From contig NZ_JALGBX010000021.1 in assembly GCF_022808175.1 (NCBI RefSeq), positions 118,061-182,060 on the forward strand: a stretch of DNA of 64,000 nucleotides, in the 5' to 3' direction. This DNA comes from Streptomyces sp. AP-93 (lineage in GTDB: Bacteria; Actinomycetota; Actinomycetes; Streptomycetales; Streptomycetaceae). Below are positions 1-8,448 of the stretch, in pieces. The position numbers and the translations under genes were made by a program. The notes below the pieces were generated by a model, which saw only the letters and a list, made by a program, of their open reading frames with translations, searched no databases and was not told the DNA's origin. Position 1 is the stretch's first letter; the number at the start of each line of letters is the position of its first letter.

Positions 1-627
1 GTGGATGGAGGGCAGGCCGAGGTGGGTGGGGATCTCGGAGAAGGTCACGGCCCGCACCCCGCGCGCGGCGTTGCGGCGGATCTCGGCGACGGCCAGGTCG
101 ATGTCCCAGAGGGGGATGATGCAGAGCGGGATGAGGCGGCCGCCGCTGTCCCCGCACCACTCCTCGACCATCCAGTCGTTGTACGCGCGCACGCAGGCGA
201 GGGCGACTTCCTTGTCCTTCGCCTCGGCGAAGGTCTGCCCGCAGAAGCGCGGGAAGGTCGGGAAGCACAGGGAGGCCTCGACGTGGTTGAGGTCCATGTC
301 GAGGAGGCGCGCCTTGGGGTCCCAGCAGCCGCGCCGCATCTCCTCGCGGGTGATGCCCTCCAGGGTCATCTCGTCGCGGTCGAAGCCGACGGCGGCGATG
401 TTGCGCTTGTACGGGAACTTCAGGTCCTCGTAGATCCACCAGTCGGTGGGCGGGCCGTCGGGGTCCATGGTGATCACGTACTTGCCGCCGGTGTAGGCGA
501 GCTCGCCGATGCCGGCGGTGAGCGCCTTGGGCCCGCGGTCGCGGTATTTGGCGGGCAGCCACACGTCGAAGAGGTGGGCCGGTTCGATGACGTGGTCGTC
601 GACGCTGATGATCCGAGGCAGTTCCAT
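1..627 (-). CDS. Amidohydrolase family protein, N-terminal 209 residues (partial)
   Basis: The reverse strand is open from an ATG at 627 to the window edge, so the C-terminal part is missing. The protein begins MELPRIISVDDHVIEP, the usual start of the metal-dependent amidohydrolase_2 (aminocarboxymuconate decarboxylase-like) group, where DDHVIEP replaces the classic HxH metal motif. It continues with the internal motifs DLNHVEASLCFPTF and YNDWMVEEW seen in actinobacterial members. An AGGGGA ribosome site lies just upstream. It is divergent from an acyl-CoA ligase and shares its operator-bearing intergenic region, so the two probably act in one catabolic route. The substrate cannot be read from sequence. 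The family call is solid, the reaction is not. Confidence 0.85.
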   Translation of the reverse strand, partial: MELPRIISVDDHVIEPAHLFDVWLPAKYRDRGPKALTAGIGELAYTGGKYVITMDPDGPPTDWWIYEDLKFPYKRNIAAVGFDRDEMTLEGITREEMRRGCWDPKARLLDMDLNHVEASLCFPTFPRFCGQTFAEAKDKEVALACVRAYNDWMVEEWCGDSGGRLIPLCIIPLWDIDLAVAEIRRNAARGVRAVTFSEIPTHLGLPSIH

Positions 628-685
628 GATGTCCCCTCGCCGCATGCCGAATGGCTCCGTCGCTCCGATCCGCCGCTCCGGCGAA

Positions 686-702
686 TCTGATGGAGCGTCA
701 GA
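686..702. promoter_or_regulatory. Operator-like palindrome, copy 1
   Basis: TCTGATGGAGCGTCAGA is a 17-bp dyad (TCTGAtG-N3-CGTCAGA) with one mismatched pair. It lies about 60 bp upstream of the amidohydrolase ATG in the divergent promoter region. A second copy with the same spacing lies 85 bp away. The size and symmetry suit a TetR-family repressor. No cognate regulator gene is inside the window. Confidence 0.6.
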
Positions 703-770
703 AATCTGGAACCAAGCTAGCTCCCCGCCTCTGGACCGACAAGCGTCCGCGCCCTACGCTCTGCGCTTGA

Positions 771-787
771 TCTGACTATCCGTCAGG
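771..787. promoter_or_regulatory. Operator-like palindrome, copy 2
   Basis: TCTGACTATCCGTCAGG repeats the architecture of the 686-702 site (TCTGA at one end, CGTCAG at the other, three-base centre). It lies 30 bp upstream of the preferred start of the acyl-CoA ligase. Two similar dyads, one near each divergent start, suggest one regulator controlling both genes. This is inference from symmetry and position. Confidence 0.6.
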
Positions 788-816
788 TCATGTCGGCCAG
801 GGGAGGTCGGTCCGGG

Positions 817-2367
817 ATGACGGACAGCACCGCAGTCGAACTCAGCCGGTCCCGCACGCTCTGGGACCTGATCACCCGCCGGGCCGCCATCACCCCCGAC
901 GCCCCCGTCCTCATCGAGGCCGCCGAGGACCCAGGCGACGACCGCCGGCTGACCTTCGCGGAGCTGCGCGACCGCTCCGAGCAGGTCGCGGCCGGCCTGT
1001 ACGGCATGGGCGTGCGCCCCGGCACGGTGGTCGCCTGGCAGCTCCCCACCCGCATCGAGACCGTGCTGCTCTCGGTCGCCCTCGCCCGCATCGGCGCCGT
1101 CCAGACGCCCGTCATCCCCTTCTACCGGGACCGCGAGGTCGGCTTCGCCCTGCGCGAGTCGAAGGCGGAGTTCTTCGCCGTCCCCGGCGTCTGGCGCGGC
1201 TTCGACCACACCGCGATGGCGCACCGCCTCGGCGCGCACGGCGTCTTCGAGGCCTACGAGTCCCTCCCCACCGGTGATCCGGCGGTGCTCCCCCCGCCCC
1301 CCGAGGAGGGCGTCGCGGTCCGGTGGATCTACTGGACCTCGGGTACCACCTCCGACCCCAAGGGCGTCCTGCACACGGACCGCTCCCTCATCGCGGGCGG
1401 CTCCTGCCTGGCCCACGCCCTGCACCTGTCACCGGACGACGTCGGCTCGATGGCCTTCCCGTTCGCCCACATCGCCGGCCCCGACTACACGGTGATGCTG
1501 CTGCTCTACGGCTTCCCGGCGGTCCTGTTCGAGAAGTTCGCGATGCCCGACGCCCTGGACGGCTACCGCCGCCACGGAGTCACGGTCGCCGGCGGCTCCA
1601 CGGCCTTCTACTCGATGTTCCTCACCGAGCAGCGCAAGGACCCGTCCGCCAGACTCATCCCCACCCTCCGCCTCCTCGCGGGCGGCGGCGCCCCGAAGCC
1701 GCCGGAGATCTACCACGCGGTCGTCCGCGAACTGGGCTGCCAGCTCACCCACGGCTACGGCATGACCGAGGTCCCCATGATCACGATGGGCGCCCCGGAC
1801 GACACCGCGGAGAACCTCGCCACCACGGAGGGCCGGCCCCCGAAGGGCATGTCGATCCGCATCACGACCCCGGAAGGCACGCTCCTCCCCCCGGACACCG
1901 ACGGGGAGGTCCGGCTGCGCGGCGAGGCCGTCTGCCAGGGCTATCTCAACCGGGACCAGAACACCGGCGTGTTCGACACCGACGGCTACCTGATCACCGG
2001 CGACCTCGGCCACCTCACCAAGGACGGCTACCTGGTCCTGACGGGCCGCAGCAAGGACGTCATCATCCGCAAGGGCGAGAACATCTCGGCGAAGGAGATC
2101 GAGGACCTGCTCCACCAGCTCCCCGCCGTGGCCGACGTCGCCGTCATAGGCCTGCCGGACCCGGAACGCGGCGAACGCGTCTGCGCGGTCGTCGAACAGC
2201 CCCCGGGCGCGGCCCCGCTGACCCTGGCCCAGGTGACCTCGTACCTCCGCACGGAGGGCCTCTCCACCCACAAGCTCCCGGAACAACTGGAACTGGTGGA
2301 CGCCCTCCCCCGCAACGACGCCCTGCGCAAGGTCCTCAAGTACAAACTTCGCGAGCGCTTCGCGTAG
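817..2367 (+). CDS. Acyl-CoA synthetase (AMP-forming, cyclohexanecarboxylate-CoA ligase-like)
   Basis: A 516-residue member of the ANL superfamily, which activates a carboxylic acid to acyl-AMP and then to acyl-CoA. Visible motifs in order: the P-loop YWTSGTTSDPKGVLHT (about residues 170-185), GYGMTEVP, YLITGDLG, the hinge GRSKDVIIRKGENIS, and the C-terminal RNDALRKVLK with the adenylation lysine. An ATG at 790 is in frame, but 817 is preferred because AGGGGAGG sits 10 bases before it. It is divergent from an amidohydrolase across two operator-like dyads, which suggests aromatic or alicyclic acid catabolism. Substrate unknown. Confidence 0.9.
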   Translation: MTDSTAVELSRSRTLWDLITRRAAITPDAPVLIEAAEDPGDDRRLTFAELRDRSEQVAAGLYGMGVRPGTVVAWQLPTRIETVLLSVALARIGAVQTPVIPFYRDREVGFALRESKAEFFAVPGVWRGFDHTAMAHRLGAHGVFEAYESLPTGDPAVLPPPPEEGVAVRWIYWTSGTTSDPKGVLHTDRSLIAGGSCLAHALHLSPDDVGSMAFPFAHIAGPDYTVMLLLYGFPAVLFEKFAMPDALDGYRRHGVTVAGGSTAFYSMFLTEQRKDPSARLIPTLRLLAGGGAPKPPEIYHAVVRELGCQLTHGYGMTEVPMITMGAPDDTAENLATTEGRPPKGMSIRITTPEGTLLPPDTDGEVRLRGEAVCQGYLNRDQNTGVFDTDGYLITGDLGHLTKDGYLVLTGRSKDVIIRKGENISAKEIEDLLHQLPAVADVAVIGLPDPERGERVCAVVEQPPGAAPLTLAQVTSYLRTEGLSTHKLPEQLELVDALPRNDALRKVLKYKLRERFA

Positions 2368-2412
2368 TTCACATCACGAGCCACCCGACCGGAAGAGGCC
2401 GCACGTGGTCGC

Positions 2413-2895
2413 TCACCGGCCGGCCTGACCCGGCGCGATCGGAGGCGCGCCCGTACGGCCCACGAAAGCCCTTGTCGCTGGTAGAGCGGCCCGGTGATCC
2501 CGGAGCGCCGTCAACAGGCTGCGGGCGATCAGGGCCAACATCCGCGCATACGCGAGGTTGCTGGTGGCGTCGTAGCGGGTGTCCAGCTCCGGGTCTGCGG
2601 AGTCGACGTCCCCCCAGTCACGCAACGCGCCAAGTGCGCGCGGTGAGCGCTGCGCGGGCGCGATTTCGCCGAGACCGACGGCGAGGCACTTGCAGTGAGT
2701 GAGCAGGCGCAAGGTCAGCTCGGCAAGCCTCATCATCTCAGGCTCGGTGGTGAGGACCTCGATGATGTCCGTCTCGGCGGCCTCCTCGACCCCGGCTTCT
2801 ATCGCCGCGGCCATCTGGAGGAGCGCCTCGCCGAGGCTGCTGCATACGCCGCCGCCCGTAGCCGTGGACTCGTGCCATTCACCGTCGTCGGTCAT
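2413..2895 (-). CDS. Hypothetical protein, divergent from a TPR regulator
   Basis: A 160-residue protein with a GGGAG ribosome site directly upstream of its ATG. It is mostly helical in appearance, with an alanine/glutamate-rich N-terminal half (LGEALLQMAAAIEAGVEEA) and a helix LAELTLRLLTHCKCLAVGLG. I see no signal peptide, membrane segment or catalytic motif, and I do not recognise the family. It shares a 145-bp divergent promoter region with the regulator at 3041. That arrangement often means the regulator controls its neighbour. Confidence 0.65.
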   Translation of the reverse strand: MTDDGEWHESTATGGGVCSSLGEALLQMAAAIEAGVEEAAETDIIEVLTTEPEMMRLAELTLRLLTHCKCLAVGLGEIAPAQRSPRALGALRDWGDVDSADPELDTRYDATSNLAYARMLALIARSLLTALRDHRAALPATRAFVGRTGAPPIAPGQAGR

Positions 2896-2987
2896 CGACC
2901 GCTCCCTACCGTCGTCAGCGGGCGAACAACTCCCGCTCGATCACCACCGGGTATGAAGAGGTAACCCCACGACCCCTGTCCGCGAGT

Positions 2988-3000
2988 ACCGTTGAACGGT
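2988..3000. promoter_or_regulatory. 13-bp perfect palindrome in a divergent promoter
   Basis: ACCGTTGAACGGT is a perfect dyad with 6-bp arms around a central G. It lies 41 bp upstream of the regulator start at 3041, between divergent genes. It is a plausible autoregulatory operator or part of the promoter. No further evidence is visible. Confidence 0.4.
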
Positions 3001-3040
3001 CGGAGAAGTATGCAAGCCATGCACCGGTCGGGAGCTGCAC

Positions 3041-4384
3041 ATGGCGCAACACTCACGCACACCCAACACCGGCCTGCCCGCGCTGCTCGAACAGGCCAGA
3101 TGGTCGCGACAGCAGTTCGCCTCGATCATCAACCGTCTCGGCGCGGAGGCTGGGATCGGGCTCAAGTACGGTCAGCCCGCCGTATCTCAATGGATCGCCG
3201 GCCATCAACCCCGCGCACAGGTCAGGGGGCTGATCATCGAAGCCTTCGAGCGGAAGCTCGGCCGGCCGGTCACCTACGCCGAAGCCGGTCTCACGGCCCC
3301 GTCGGACAGGGAAGAGACGGACACCGTCCGGGACCTCGTAGACCTCGGAAGGGCTGACATGGATCCATCCCGCCGTCGCGTCATCGCGGCCGGTGTGTTC
3401 TCCGCAGCGCTGGCCATCCCCCTGTTCCCCGAGCTCGCGCGAGCCGACAGCCCCGACCCCATAAGGCCGGGAAAGGCTACAACGCGAGTCGGCCAGGGCC
3501 AGGTGGATGCCGTGAGGTCGATGACGGACCGGATCGCCGACATCCTCGACGAGCTTGGCGCAGGGCATGCACGCCCGATGGCCGCCGCGTTCCTCGTCAA
3601 CTCGGTGGGTCCCTGGTTGAAGGCGGAGGCCTCAGCCCCAGTACGGCGCAGCATGCTCGCCGCAGCCTCGGACCTCGTCTACCTCACGGGGTGGATGGCC
3701 ATGTACGAACGTCAGCACCGCCTCGGCCAGGACTACTACGTGAGCGCCCTCAAGCTGGCCGGCGAAGCGGATGACCACGTCACCTACTGCCGGACACTGC
3801 GCGGGATGAGCCTCCAGGCCTCCAACCTCGGCTACGGCCGACGGGCGCTGGAGCTCGCCGACTCGGCCGCCGAAGCCGCCCCCGTGGCCGGACCAAGACT
3901 GGTGGCGTTCCTACGCGGCCAACAGGCCCACGGTGCCGCGATGGTAGGAGACAAGCGGCAGGCATTCGACCGGCTCCGGGAGGCCGAGGCCGCACTCGGA
4001 CAGGCAGACGACCGGCGCGAATCGATCGGGGGCTACGACCGGACCGCCTACCTCTTCCACGTCGCGCACGTCCTCAACGAGACGAAGGACGTCCCGGGCT
4101 CCGTCCGAACCCTCAAAGAGTCGATCCGGGTGCAGCCGGCACACGAGAGGCAAGGGCGTCTCCACGCGTACGGCCTGCTGGCCCAGCGGCAGCTCACGAT
4201 CGGGCACGTGGAGGCCGCCTGCGAGTCCTGGGGCCGGTTCCTCGACGAGTACGAGGACCTGTCCTCGGCCAGGGGCGACGAACACTTCGAGGTGATGGCG
4301 CTCCGCCTCAAGCAGCATACGACCGTCCGCGCGGTGCGCGAGCTGAGCAACCGCGCGCGAACCGTGGCGGAACTCAAGGGATAG
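3041..4384 (+). CDS. Helix-turn-helix regulator with TPR-like domain (NsdA-like)
   Basis: A 447-residue protein with an N-terminal DNA-binding-type region (residues about 8-85: LPALLEQARWSRQQFASIIN ... PAVSQWIAGHQPR) and a long alpha-helical repeat region with TPR character (for example ALELADSAAEAAPVAGPRLV). A hydrophobic stretch after an RRR near residue 115 (VIAAGVFSAALAIPLF) is common in this family and is not clearly a membrane segment. GGGAG precedes the ATG. Streptomyces genomes carry many paralogues, some of which repress development and antibiotic synthesis. The gene at 13514-14893 is a second one, with similar LGRPVTYAEAGL / LGRTVTIDEIGM segments. Targets unknown. Confidence 0.8.
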   Translation: MAQHSRTPNTGLPALLEQARWSRQQFASIINRLGAEAGIGLKYGQPAVSQWIAGHQPRAQVRGLIIEAFERKLGRPVTYAEAGLTAPSDREETDTVRDLVDLGRADMDPSRRRVIAAGVFSAALAIPLFPELARADSPDPIRPGKATTRVGQGQVDAVRSMTDRIADILDELGAGHARPMAAAFLVNSVGPWLKAEASAPVRRSMLAAASDLVYLTGWMAMYERQHRLGQDYYVSALKLAGEADDHVTYCRTLRGMSLQASNLGYGRRALELADSAAEAAPVAGPRLVAFLRGQQAHGAAMVGDKRQAFDRLREAEAALGQADDRRESIGGYDRTAYLFHVAHVLNETKDVPGSVRTLKESIRVQPAHERQGRLHAYGLLAQRQLTIGHVEAACESWGRFLDEYEDLSSARGDEHFEVMALRLKQHTTVRAVRELSNRARTVAELKG

Positions 4385-4510
4385 CCAGTAGCCCTTCGAG
4401 ACGCGAACTCATGCGACATTACGCCCAGTTCATAGTGCTGGCCACGGCTGGTATATGCCGGAACGGGTGCGCTACCGTCCCGGATCAACACGAACTGCAC
4501 ACAGACAGGT

Positions 4511-4541
4511 GACCCCGGCGGTGCTCCAACACCCCGGGGTC
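4511..4541 (+). promoter_or_regulatory. Strong 5' leader hairpin before the HTH gene
   Basis: GACCCCGG (4511-4518) pairs perfectly with CCGGGGTC (4534-4541). Inside, after one bulged C, GGTG (4520-4523) pairs with CACC (4530-4533) around the loop CTCCAA. The 12 base pairs end only 24 nt before the GTG start at 4566, close to its GAAGAGAAAG ribosome site. It could control translation, transcription or RNA stability of the downstream gene. Confidence 0.65.
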
Positions 4542-4565
4542 CGACACCGAAGAGAAAGACCTTCA

Positions 4566-5516
4566 GTGCGCATCCACCTTAGCCCGCGCAAGCGTGCCTT
4601 CACCGTCCTCGGCAACGAAGTCGTCCGGGACCGGCGCCTCAGCTTCACCGCACGGGGCATCCTCTGCTATCTGCTCTCCCTCCCCGACGGCTCCCGCGAG
4701 GACGTCCGTACGCTCGCCGACAAGCACCCGGGGGTGGGGCGCCGAGGCGTCTCCAAGGCGGTCGACGAGCTGGTGCGGTACGGGTACTACGCGCGCCGCA
4801 CCGTGCGTGACCCGCTGACCGGGCACGTCCACACGGAGACCTTCGTCTCGGACACCCCGCCCACGGAGGACCGGCCGCAGCCACCCGGGGCGGGCCCGGA
4901 CCCCACCCCGGGAACCGGTGAGGGGGTGACCGGAAGGGCGGGAGCGTCCCCCCAGGGGACAAAGACTTCGGGAGAAGTACCCTCCCTCCCCGAAGCACTC
5001 GAAGCACTCGAACCACTCGAGGCGCCCGAAGCGCCCCCGTCGCCGGAACCACCCGGCACGGTCGGGCAGTCCGCCACGCAGGGCACCGCGCGGGGGGCGG
5101 CGCTGCTCGCGCGCATCACCGCGTACGAGCCGCGGCTCAGGCTCGGCGTCACCGAGACGCTCGCTCTCGCCCCACTCGCCCAGCGGTGGCTGGAGCACGG
5201 CGTGTCCGACCTCGAGGCTCGTTGCCTGCTCACCGACGGCCTGCCGCCGTTCGTCTACTCCGCTCGCGCCCTGCTGGCCGACCGCCTCGTCCGCAAACTG
5301 CCCGCGCCACGGGCTCCCAGGGACCCCGCGGCGCCCGCAGCGCCCCCTGCCGAATGCGGCGTCTGCCGCGACCCGCTGCCCGCCCCGGACGCCCACTGCG
5401 GCCAGTGCGCGGGAGCCCTTACGGCCCCTCGTGGCGGACTGCCGTCTTCCGAGCGGGTGGCCTCCTTGGCCGACATCGCCCGCCGTGCCCTCCGGGGCCT
5501 GCCCGCGCTCGCCTGA
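4566..5516 (+). CDS. Winged-helix DNA-binding protein, replication-initiator-like
   Basis: A 316-residue protein. Residues about 15-85 form a MarR/helix-turn-helix-like domain (RLSFTARGILCYLLSLPDG ... VSKAVDELVRYGYYARR). A proline/glutamate-rich linker follows (EALEALEPLEAPEAPPSPEP), then a helical region, then a probable zinc ribbon CGVCRDPLP-x6-CGQC near the C terminus. The GTG at 4566 is chosen because GAAGAGAAAG lies just upstream, although the frame is open from 4455. Similar proteins are common in Streptomyces and on their integrative elements. Its role (regulation or replication-associated) is not established. Its leader carries a strong hairpin at 4511-4541. Confidence 0.75.
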   Translation: MRIHLSPRKRAFTVLGNEVVRDRRLSFTARGILCYLLSLPDGSREDVRTLADKHPGVGRRGVSKAVDELVRYGYYARRTVRDPLTGHVHTETFVSDTPPTEDRPQPPGAGPDPTPGTGEGVTGRAGASPQGTKTSGEVPSLPEALEALEPLEAPEAPPSPEPPGTVGQSATQGTARGAALLARITAYEPRLRLGVTETLALAPLAQRWLEHGVSDLEARCLLTDGLPPFVYSARALLADRLVRKLPAPRAPRDPAAPAAPPAECGVCRDPLPAPDAHCGQCAGALTAPRGGLPSSERVASLADIARRALRGLPALA

Positions 5517-5578
5517 CGCGGGCGATCCTGCGGGCCGGGGCGTGGGCAGACCGCCCGCCGCCCCCGCCCGGCCAGGGC

Positions 5579-6118
5579 CTACGCGTCCGGCGCCGCCACC
5601 CCGCAGTAGCCGGCGAAGGCCGCCAGGATCTCGTCCTCGGTGATGCGGCCGTCGCCGTCCGCGTCCAGGGCCGCCGCGACCGGGCCCGCCAGTTCCTCCG
5701 GGGTGCCCAGCACGCGCAGGACGCGCGCCGTCGCCGCCGGGGTCGCGCCGCCCGCGGCGTCGCCGGCCGCCTCGCCGGCGGGGCTCGCCACCGCGATCAC
5801 CGCCCGCAGGAACGGCCGCGCGATCTCCGCGAACCGGTGCGGGTTGTCCCGCAGCCGCTTCGCCGCGCCCGTGACGAACTCCTCGCGGGAGACCCGCTGG
5901 TCCCCGTCCACGTCCGCGATGCCCGCCATGCCCTGCCAGAAGGCCTCCGCGCCCGCGAACACGGCCTGACCCTTGTCGGACCGGGCCGCCACGGCGAATT
6001 CGGCCAGGACCGCCTTGGCCGCCGTACTGAAGTCCTCCCGGTCGATATACCCGGACCCGTCCTGGTCGAAGGTGGCGAATCGGGCGGCGATCTTGCGCTC
6101 GTATTCTGCGCTGTCCAT
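5579..6118 (-). CDS. EF-hand calcium-binding protein (calerythrin/CabD type)
   Basis: A 179-residue soluble protein with three clear EF-hand loops: DQDGSGYIDRED near residues 19-30, DVDGDQRVSREE near 69-80, and DADGDGRITEDE near 152-163. This matches prokaryotic sarcoplasmic-type calcium-binding proteins of about 180 residues, which buffer or sense calcium in the cytoplasm. A degenerate fourth hand may lie between the second and third loops. No signal peptide is present. It stands alone, divergent from the sigma factor gene. Confidence 0.9.
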   Translation of the reverse strand: MDSAEYERKIAARFATFDQDGSGYIDREDFSTAAKAVLAEFAVAARSDKGQAVFAGAEAFWQGMAGIADVDGDQRVSREEFVTGAAKRLRDNPHRFAEIARPFLRAVIAVASPAGEAAGDAAGGATPAATARVLRVLGTPEELAGPVAAALDADGDGRITEDEILAAFAGYCGVAAPDA

Positions 6119-6454
6119 GTTCGGCGTTCCGCCTTCACGTGTGCGGTGGAGTCAGTTCAAGACAGGACAGGAGCGTAAGGCCTACGTGGCCTGCGCGTTA
6201 AGCGAAGCGGGCAAGGAGGTGGCCGCATCGAACCAGCGCACGAGGAGCGCGACGGGGCGCGTACGCCTGTACCCACGTCTTCTCAACGGCGGTGTCCGGG
6301 CGGCACCTCCCCCTTCACGCCGTGCGGCGCCCCTATCACGGAGGGCGCACTTCCGAGACGAGGTTCTGGCAAAACGGGCGCGGACCGCTGCATGCCCACT
6401 ACATTCGAGTGGTCGACACACGGCTGCGAAACCGGGAAGCCGGCTGGGGGCACG
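6119..6454. other. Intergenic region between EF-hand gene and sigma factor
   Basis: This 336-bp stretch separates divergent genes and contains no convincing gene. It holds the short dyad AGGCCTACGTGGCCT near 6179. Codons between the ATG at 6392 and the ATG at 6455 are unusually AT-ending (ACT, ACA, ACA, GAA, GCT), so that stretch is more likely leader than coding. Confidence 0.5.
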
Positions 6455-7033
6455 ATGCCGAAGGACGCACCACCGCGCTGGGACCGCCGCATGCAACAAC
6501 GCCTGGCCCGCGGCGAGGCCGCCGCGCTCGGCGAGCTGTACGACCGCTTCGCCTCGCTCGTGCACAGCCTCGCCCACCGGGTCCTCGGCGACGAGAAGGC
6601 CGCCGACCGGGTCACCCGCGAGGTCTTCGGCTACATCTGGGAGAACCCGGACGCCTACGACCCCAAACAGGGCTCCATGCGCTCCTGGGTCGCCCGCATC
6701 ACCCAGGGGCAGGCCGTCGCCCGCCTGCGCCAGGCCGAACTGGGCAACGGCTCCCGCGAGGAACTGGAACAGAAGGTGCGCAGCGCCAACGCGGCCGCCC
6801 GCGCCGACTTCATCGTCACCTCCATGCCCGCACCCCTGCGGGCCGCGCTCGAACTCGCCTACTTCAAGCGCCGCGACTACCGGCAGGCCGCCGCCGACCT
6901 GCAGATCAGCGAGGACGAGGCCCGGCGCCGGCTGCGCCTGGGCCTGCAGCTCCTCTCCACGGCCAACGCCGTCCCGCGCGACGACACGGTCCCGCCGGGA
7001 TACGGCCCCTCCGGATTTGGAACGACCCGATGA
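6455..7033 (+). CDS. ECF-like RNA polymerase sigma factor
   Basis: A 192-residue protein with a region-2 segment (GELYDRFASLVHSLAHRVLGD ... VFGYIWENPDAYDP, GSMRSWVARI) and a region-4 HTH (LELAYFKRRDYRQAAADLQI followed by SEDEARRRLRLGL). It would direct RNA polymerase to a small regulon. The start at 6455 has GGGGGCACG upstream; an ATG at 6392 is in frame but its codon use is not gene-like. Its stop overlaps the start of the next gene (ATGA at 7030-7033), so it is translationally coupled to a probable anti-sigma factor. The inducing signal is unknown. Confidence 0.85.
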   Translation: MPKDAPPRWDRRMQQRLARGEAAALGELYDRFASLVHSLAHRVLGDEKAADRVTREVFGYIWENPDAYDPKQGSMRSWVARITQGQAVARLRQAELGNGSREELEQKVRSANAAARADFIVTSMPAPLRAALELAYFKRRDYRQAAADLQISEDEARRRLRLGLQLLSTANAVPRDDTVPPGYGPSGFGTTR

Positions 7034-8403
7034 CGATGCCGCCGAGCCCCTCCGGCGAAGAAGACGGCGAAGAGTACGAGCGGCCCCCGAACCCCGGCGG
7101 CCCGGCGCGCATACCGGGCCCGCGCGGAGCGCCCGACGACCTCGACCTCGCGGGGCCGGGTTACGCGCCGGCCGCGGACGGGGCGCCGGACCCCGACGAG
7201 TTGGACGACCTGGACGACTCGCCCTACCCGGAGTACACGGAGATCACCGGCTTCCCGGCCGTACCGGCGCCCGCCGAGCCCGAGCCCGTCCCGGCCGCTC
7301 CCCCGCCCACCCACGCCGTACTGAAATCCCTGCTCGGCGCCTGGGCCCTGGCGGCCTGCTCCGCGGAGGAGACCCAGGCCGTCGAGGACCACCTCACCGA
7401 GTGCGCGCCCTGCGCCGAGGAGGCCCTGCGGCTGCGCGACGCCGTGGGCCTGCTGCACCCGGAGGAGAGCCTCGACCTCAAGCCGCTGCTGCGCTCGCGC
7501 GTGCTGGAGGACTGCCTCGGCAAGCGCCCGGCCCGCATCCCGGTCCCGGTGTGGGCGAGCCCGTACGACACCGAGACGGCCCGGCTGGACGCGCTGCTAC
7601 GGGACTTCGGGGACTCGGAGTGGCACACCCCGGTCCGGCTGAAGTGGTTCGAGGAGGAACGCCGCCAGACCCGCCGGACCACGGTCGCCGGGGTCATCGG
7701 GCACCTGCTGGCGGTGGACGGCCTCGTGGCGGCCGCGCTGGGCCTGGACGACCCCCTGGGCCGGGACGCGCCCGCTGGCAGCCCGGCCGAGCGCACGGAG
7801 CGGTTCTGGGAGGACTCCCCGTACCCGACCACCCGCCGGGTCCGCGAGCCGTGGCGGGAGCAGGGCCACACGCTGGTCCGCACGGTGTCCTTCGCGGGCC
7901 GCGGGGTGGCGGAACTGGACGTGGAGTACGGCGCCTTCGCCCTGCCCCTCGGGGACGCCTTCCTGGAACGGGCCTTCGAGTGCTGGGTCCACGCCGTGGA
8001 CATCGCGGAGGCGGTGGACTACCCGTACGAGCCGCCGTCCGCGCCCCACCTGAACCGGATGATCGACCTGGCGGCCCGGCTCCTGCCGGCGGCCCTGGCC
8101 GTCCGCCGGCGGGCGGGGCTGGCGGCGCCGCCGCGCGGGCTGGTCGCGGCGGGGGCGCCGGGCCGGACCCTGCACCTGGAGATCGAGGGCGCGGGGGGCG
8201 GCGGGTGGGACATCGCCCTGGACTCCCCCGCGGCGAAACCCTCGCCGGACCACACGGTGGCCCGGATCGCCCTGGACGGCGCCGAATTCTGCCAGCTCGC
8301 CGCGGGCCACATCTCCCCGGAGGATGCCGCGGTCGGCCAGAACGGCGACCGCGAGGCCATCCGCGACGTCCTCTTCGCGGCAGCCTCGCTCAGCCGGATG
8401 TAG
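7030..8403 (+). CDS. Zinc-finger anti-sigma factor fused to a maleylpyruvate-isomerase-like domain
   Basis: A 457-residue protein. An acidic, proline-rich N-terminal tail (to about residue 95) precedes an anti-sigma zinc-binding segment CSAEETQAVEDHLTECAPC (about 110-128, H-x3-C-x2-C). A linker follows, then a DinB/MDMPI-type domain (LDALLRDFGDSEW ... TTVAGVIGHLLAVDGLV and CWVHAVDIAEAVDYP). The MDMPI fold is known from mycothiol-dependent enzymes. The ATGA overlap with the sigma factor strongly suggests it binds that sigma. No membrane segment is seen, so it looks cytoplasmic. It may sense redox or mycothiol state; this is inference. Confidence 0.85.
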   Translation: MTMPPSPSGEEDGEEYERPPNPGGPARIPGPRGAPDDLDLAGPGYAPAADGAPDPDELDDLDDSPYPEYTEITGFPAVPAPAEPEPVPAAPPPTHAVLKSLLGAWALAACSAEETQAVEDHLTECAPCAEEALRLRDAVGLLHPEESLDLKPLLRSRVLEDCLGKRPARIPVPVWASPYDTETARLDALLRDFGDSEWHTPVRLKWFEEERRQTRRTTVAGVIGHLLAVDGLVAAALGLDDPLGRDAPAGSPAERTERFWEDSPYPTTRRVREPWREQGHTLVRTVSFAGRGVAELDVEYGAFALPLGDAFLERAFECWVHAVDIAEAVDYPYEPPSAPHLNRMIDLAARLLPAALAVRRRAGLAAPPRGLVAAGAPGRTLHLEIEGAGGGGWDIALDSPAAKPSPDHTVARIALDGAEFCQLAAGHISPEDAAVGQNGDREAIRDVLFAAASLSRM

Positions 8404-8448
8404 GCCGACCGGGCCTACGCGCGGCCCACGCGCGGCCTACGTCCGGGC

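Noticed and set aside
6392..6454. Longer N terminus for the sigma factor
   Set aside because: Codon use in this stretch is not gene-like and a better ribosome site precedes 6455.
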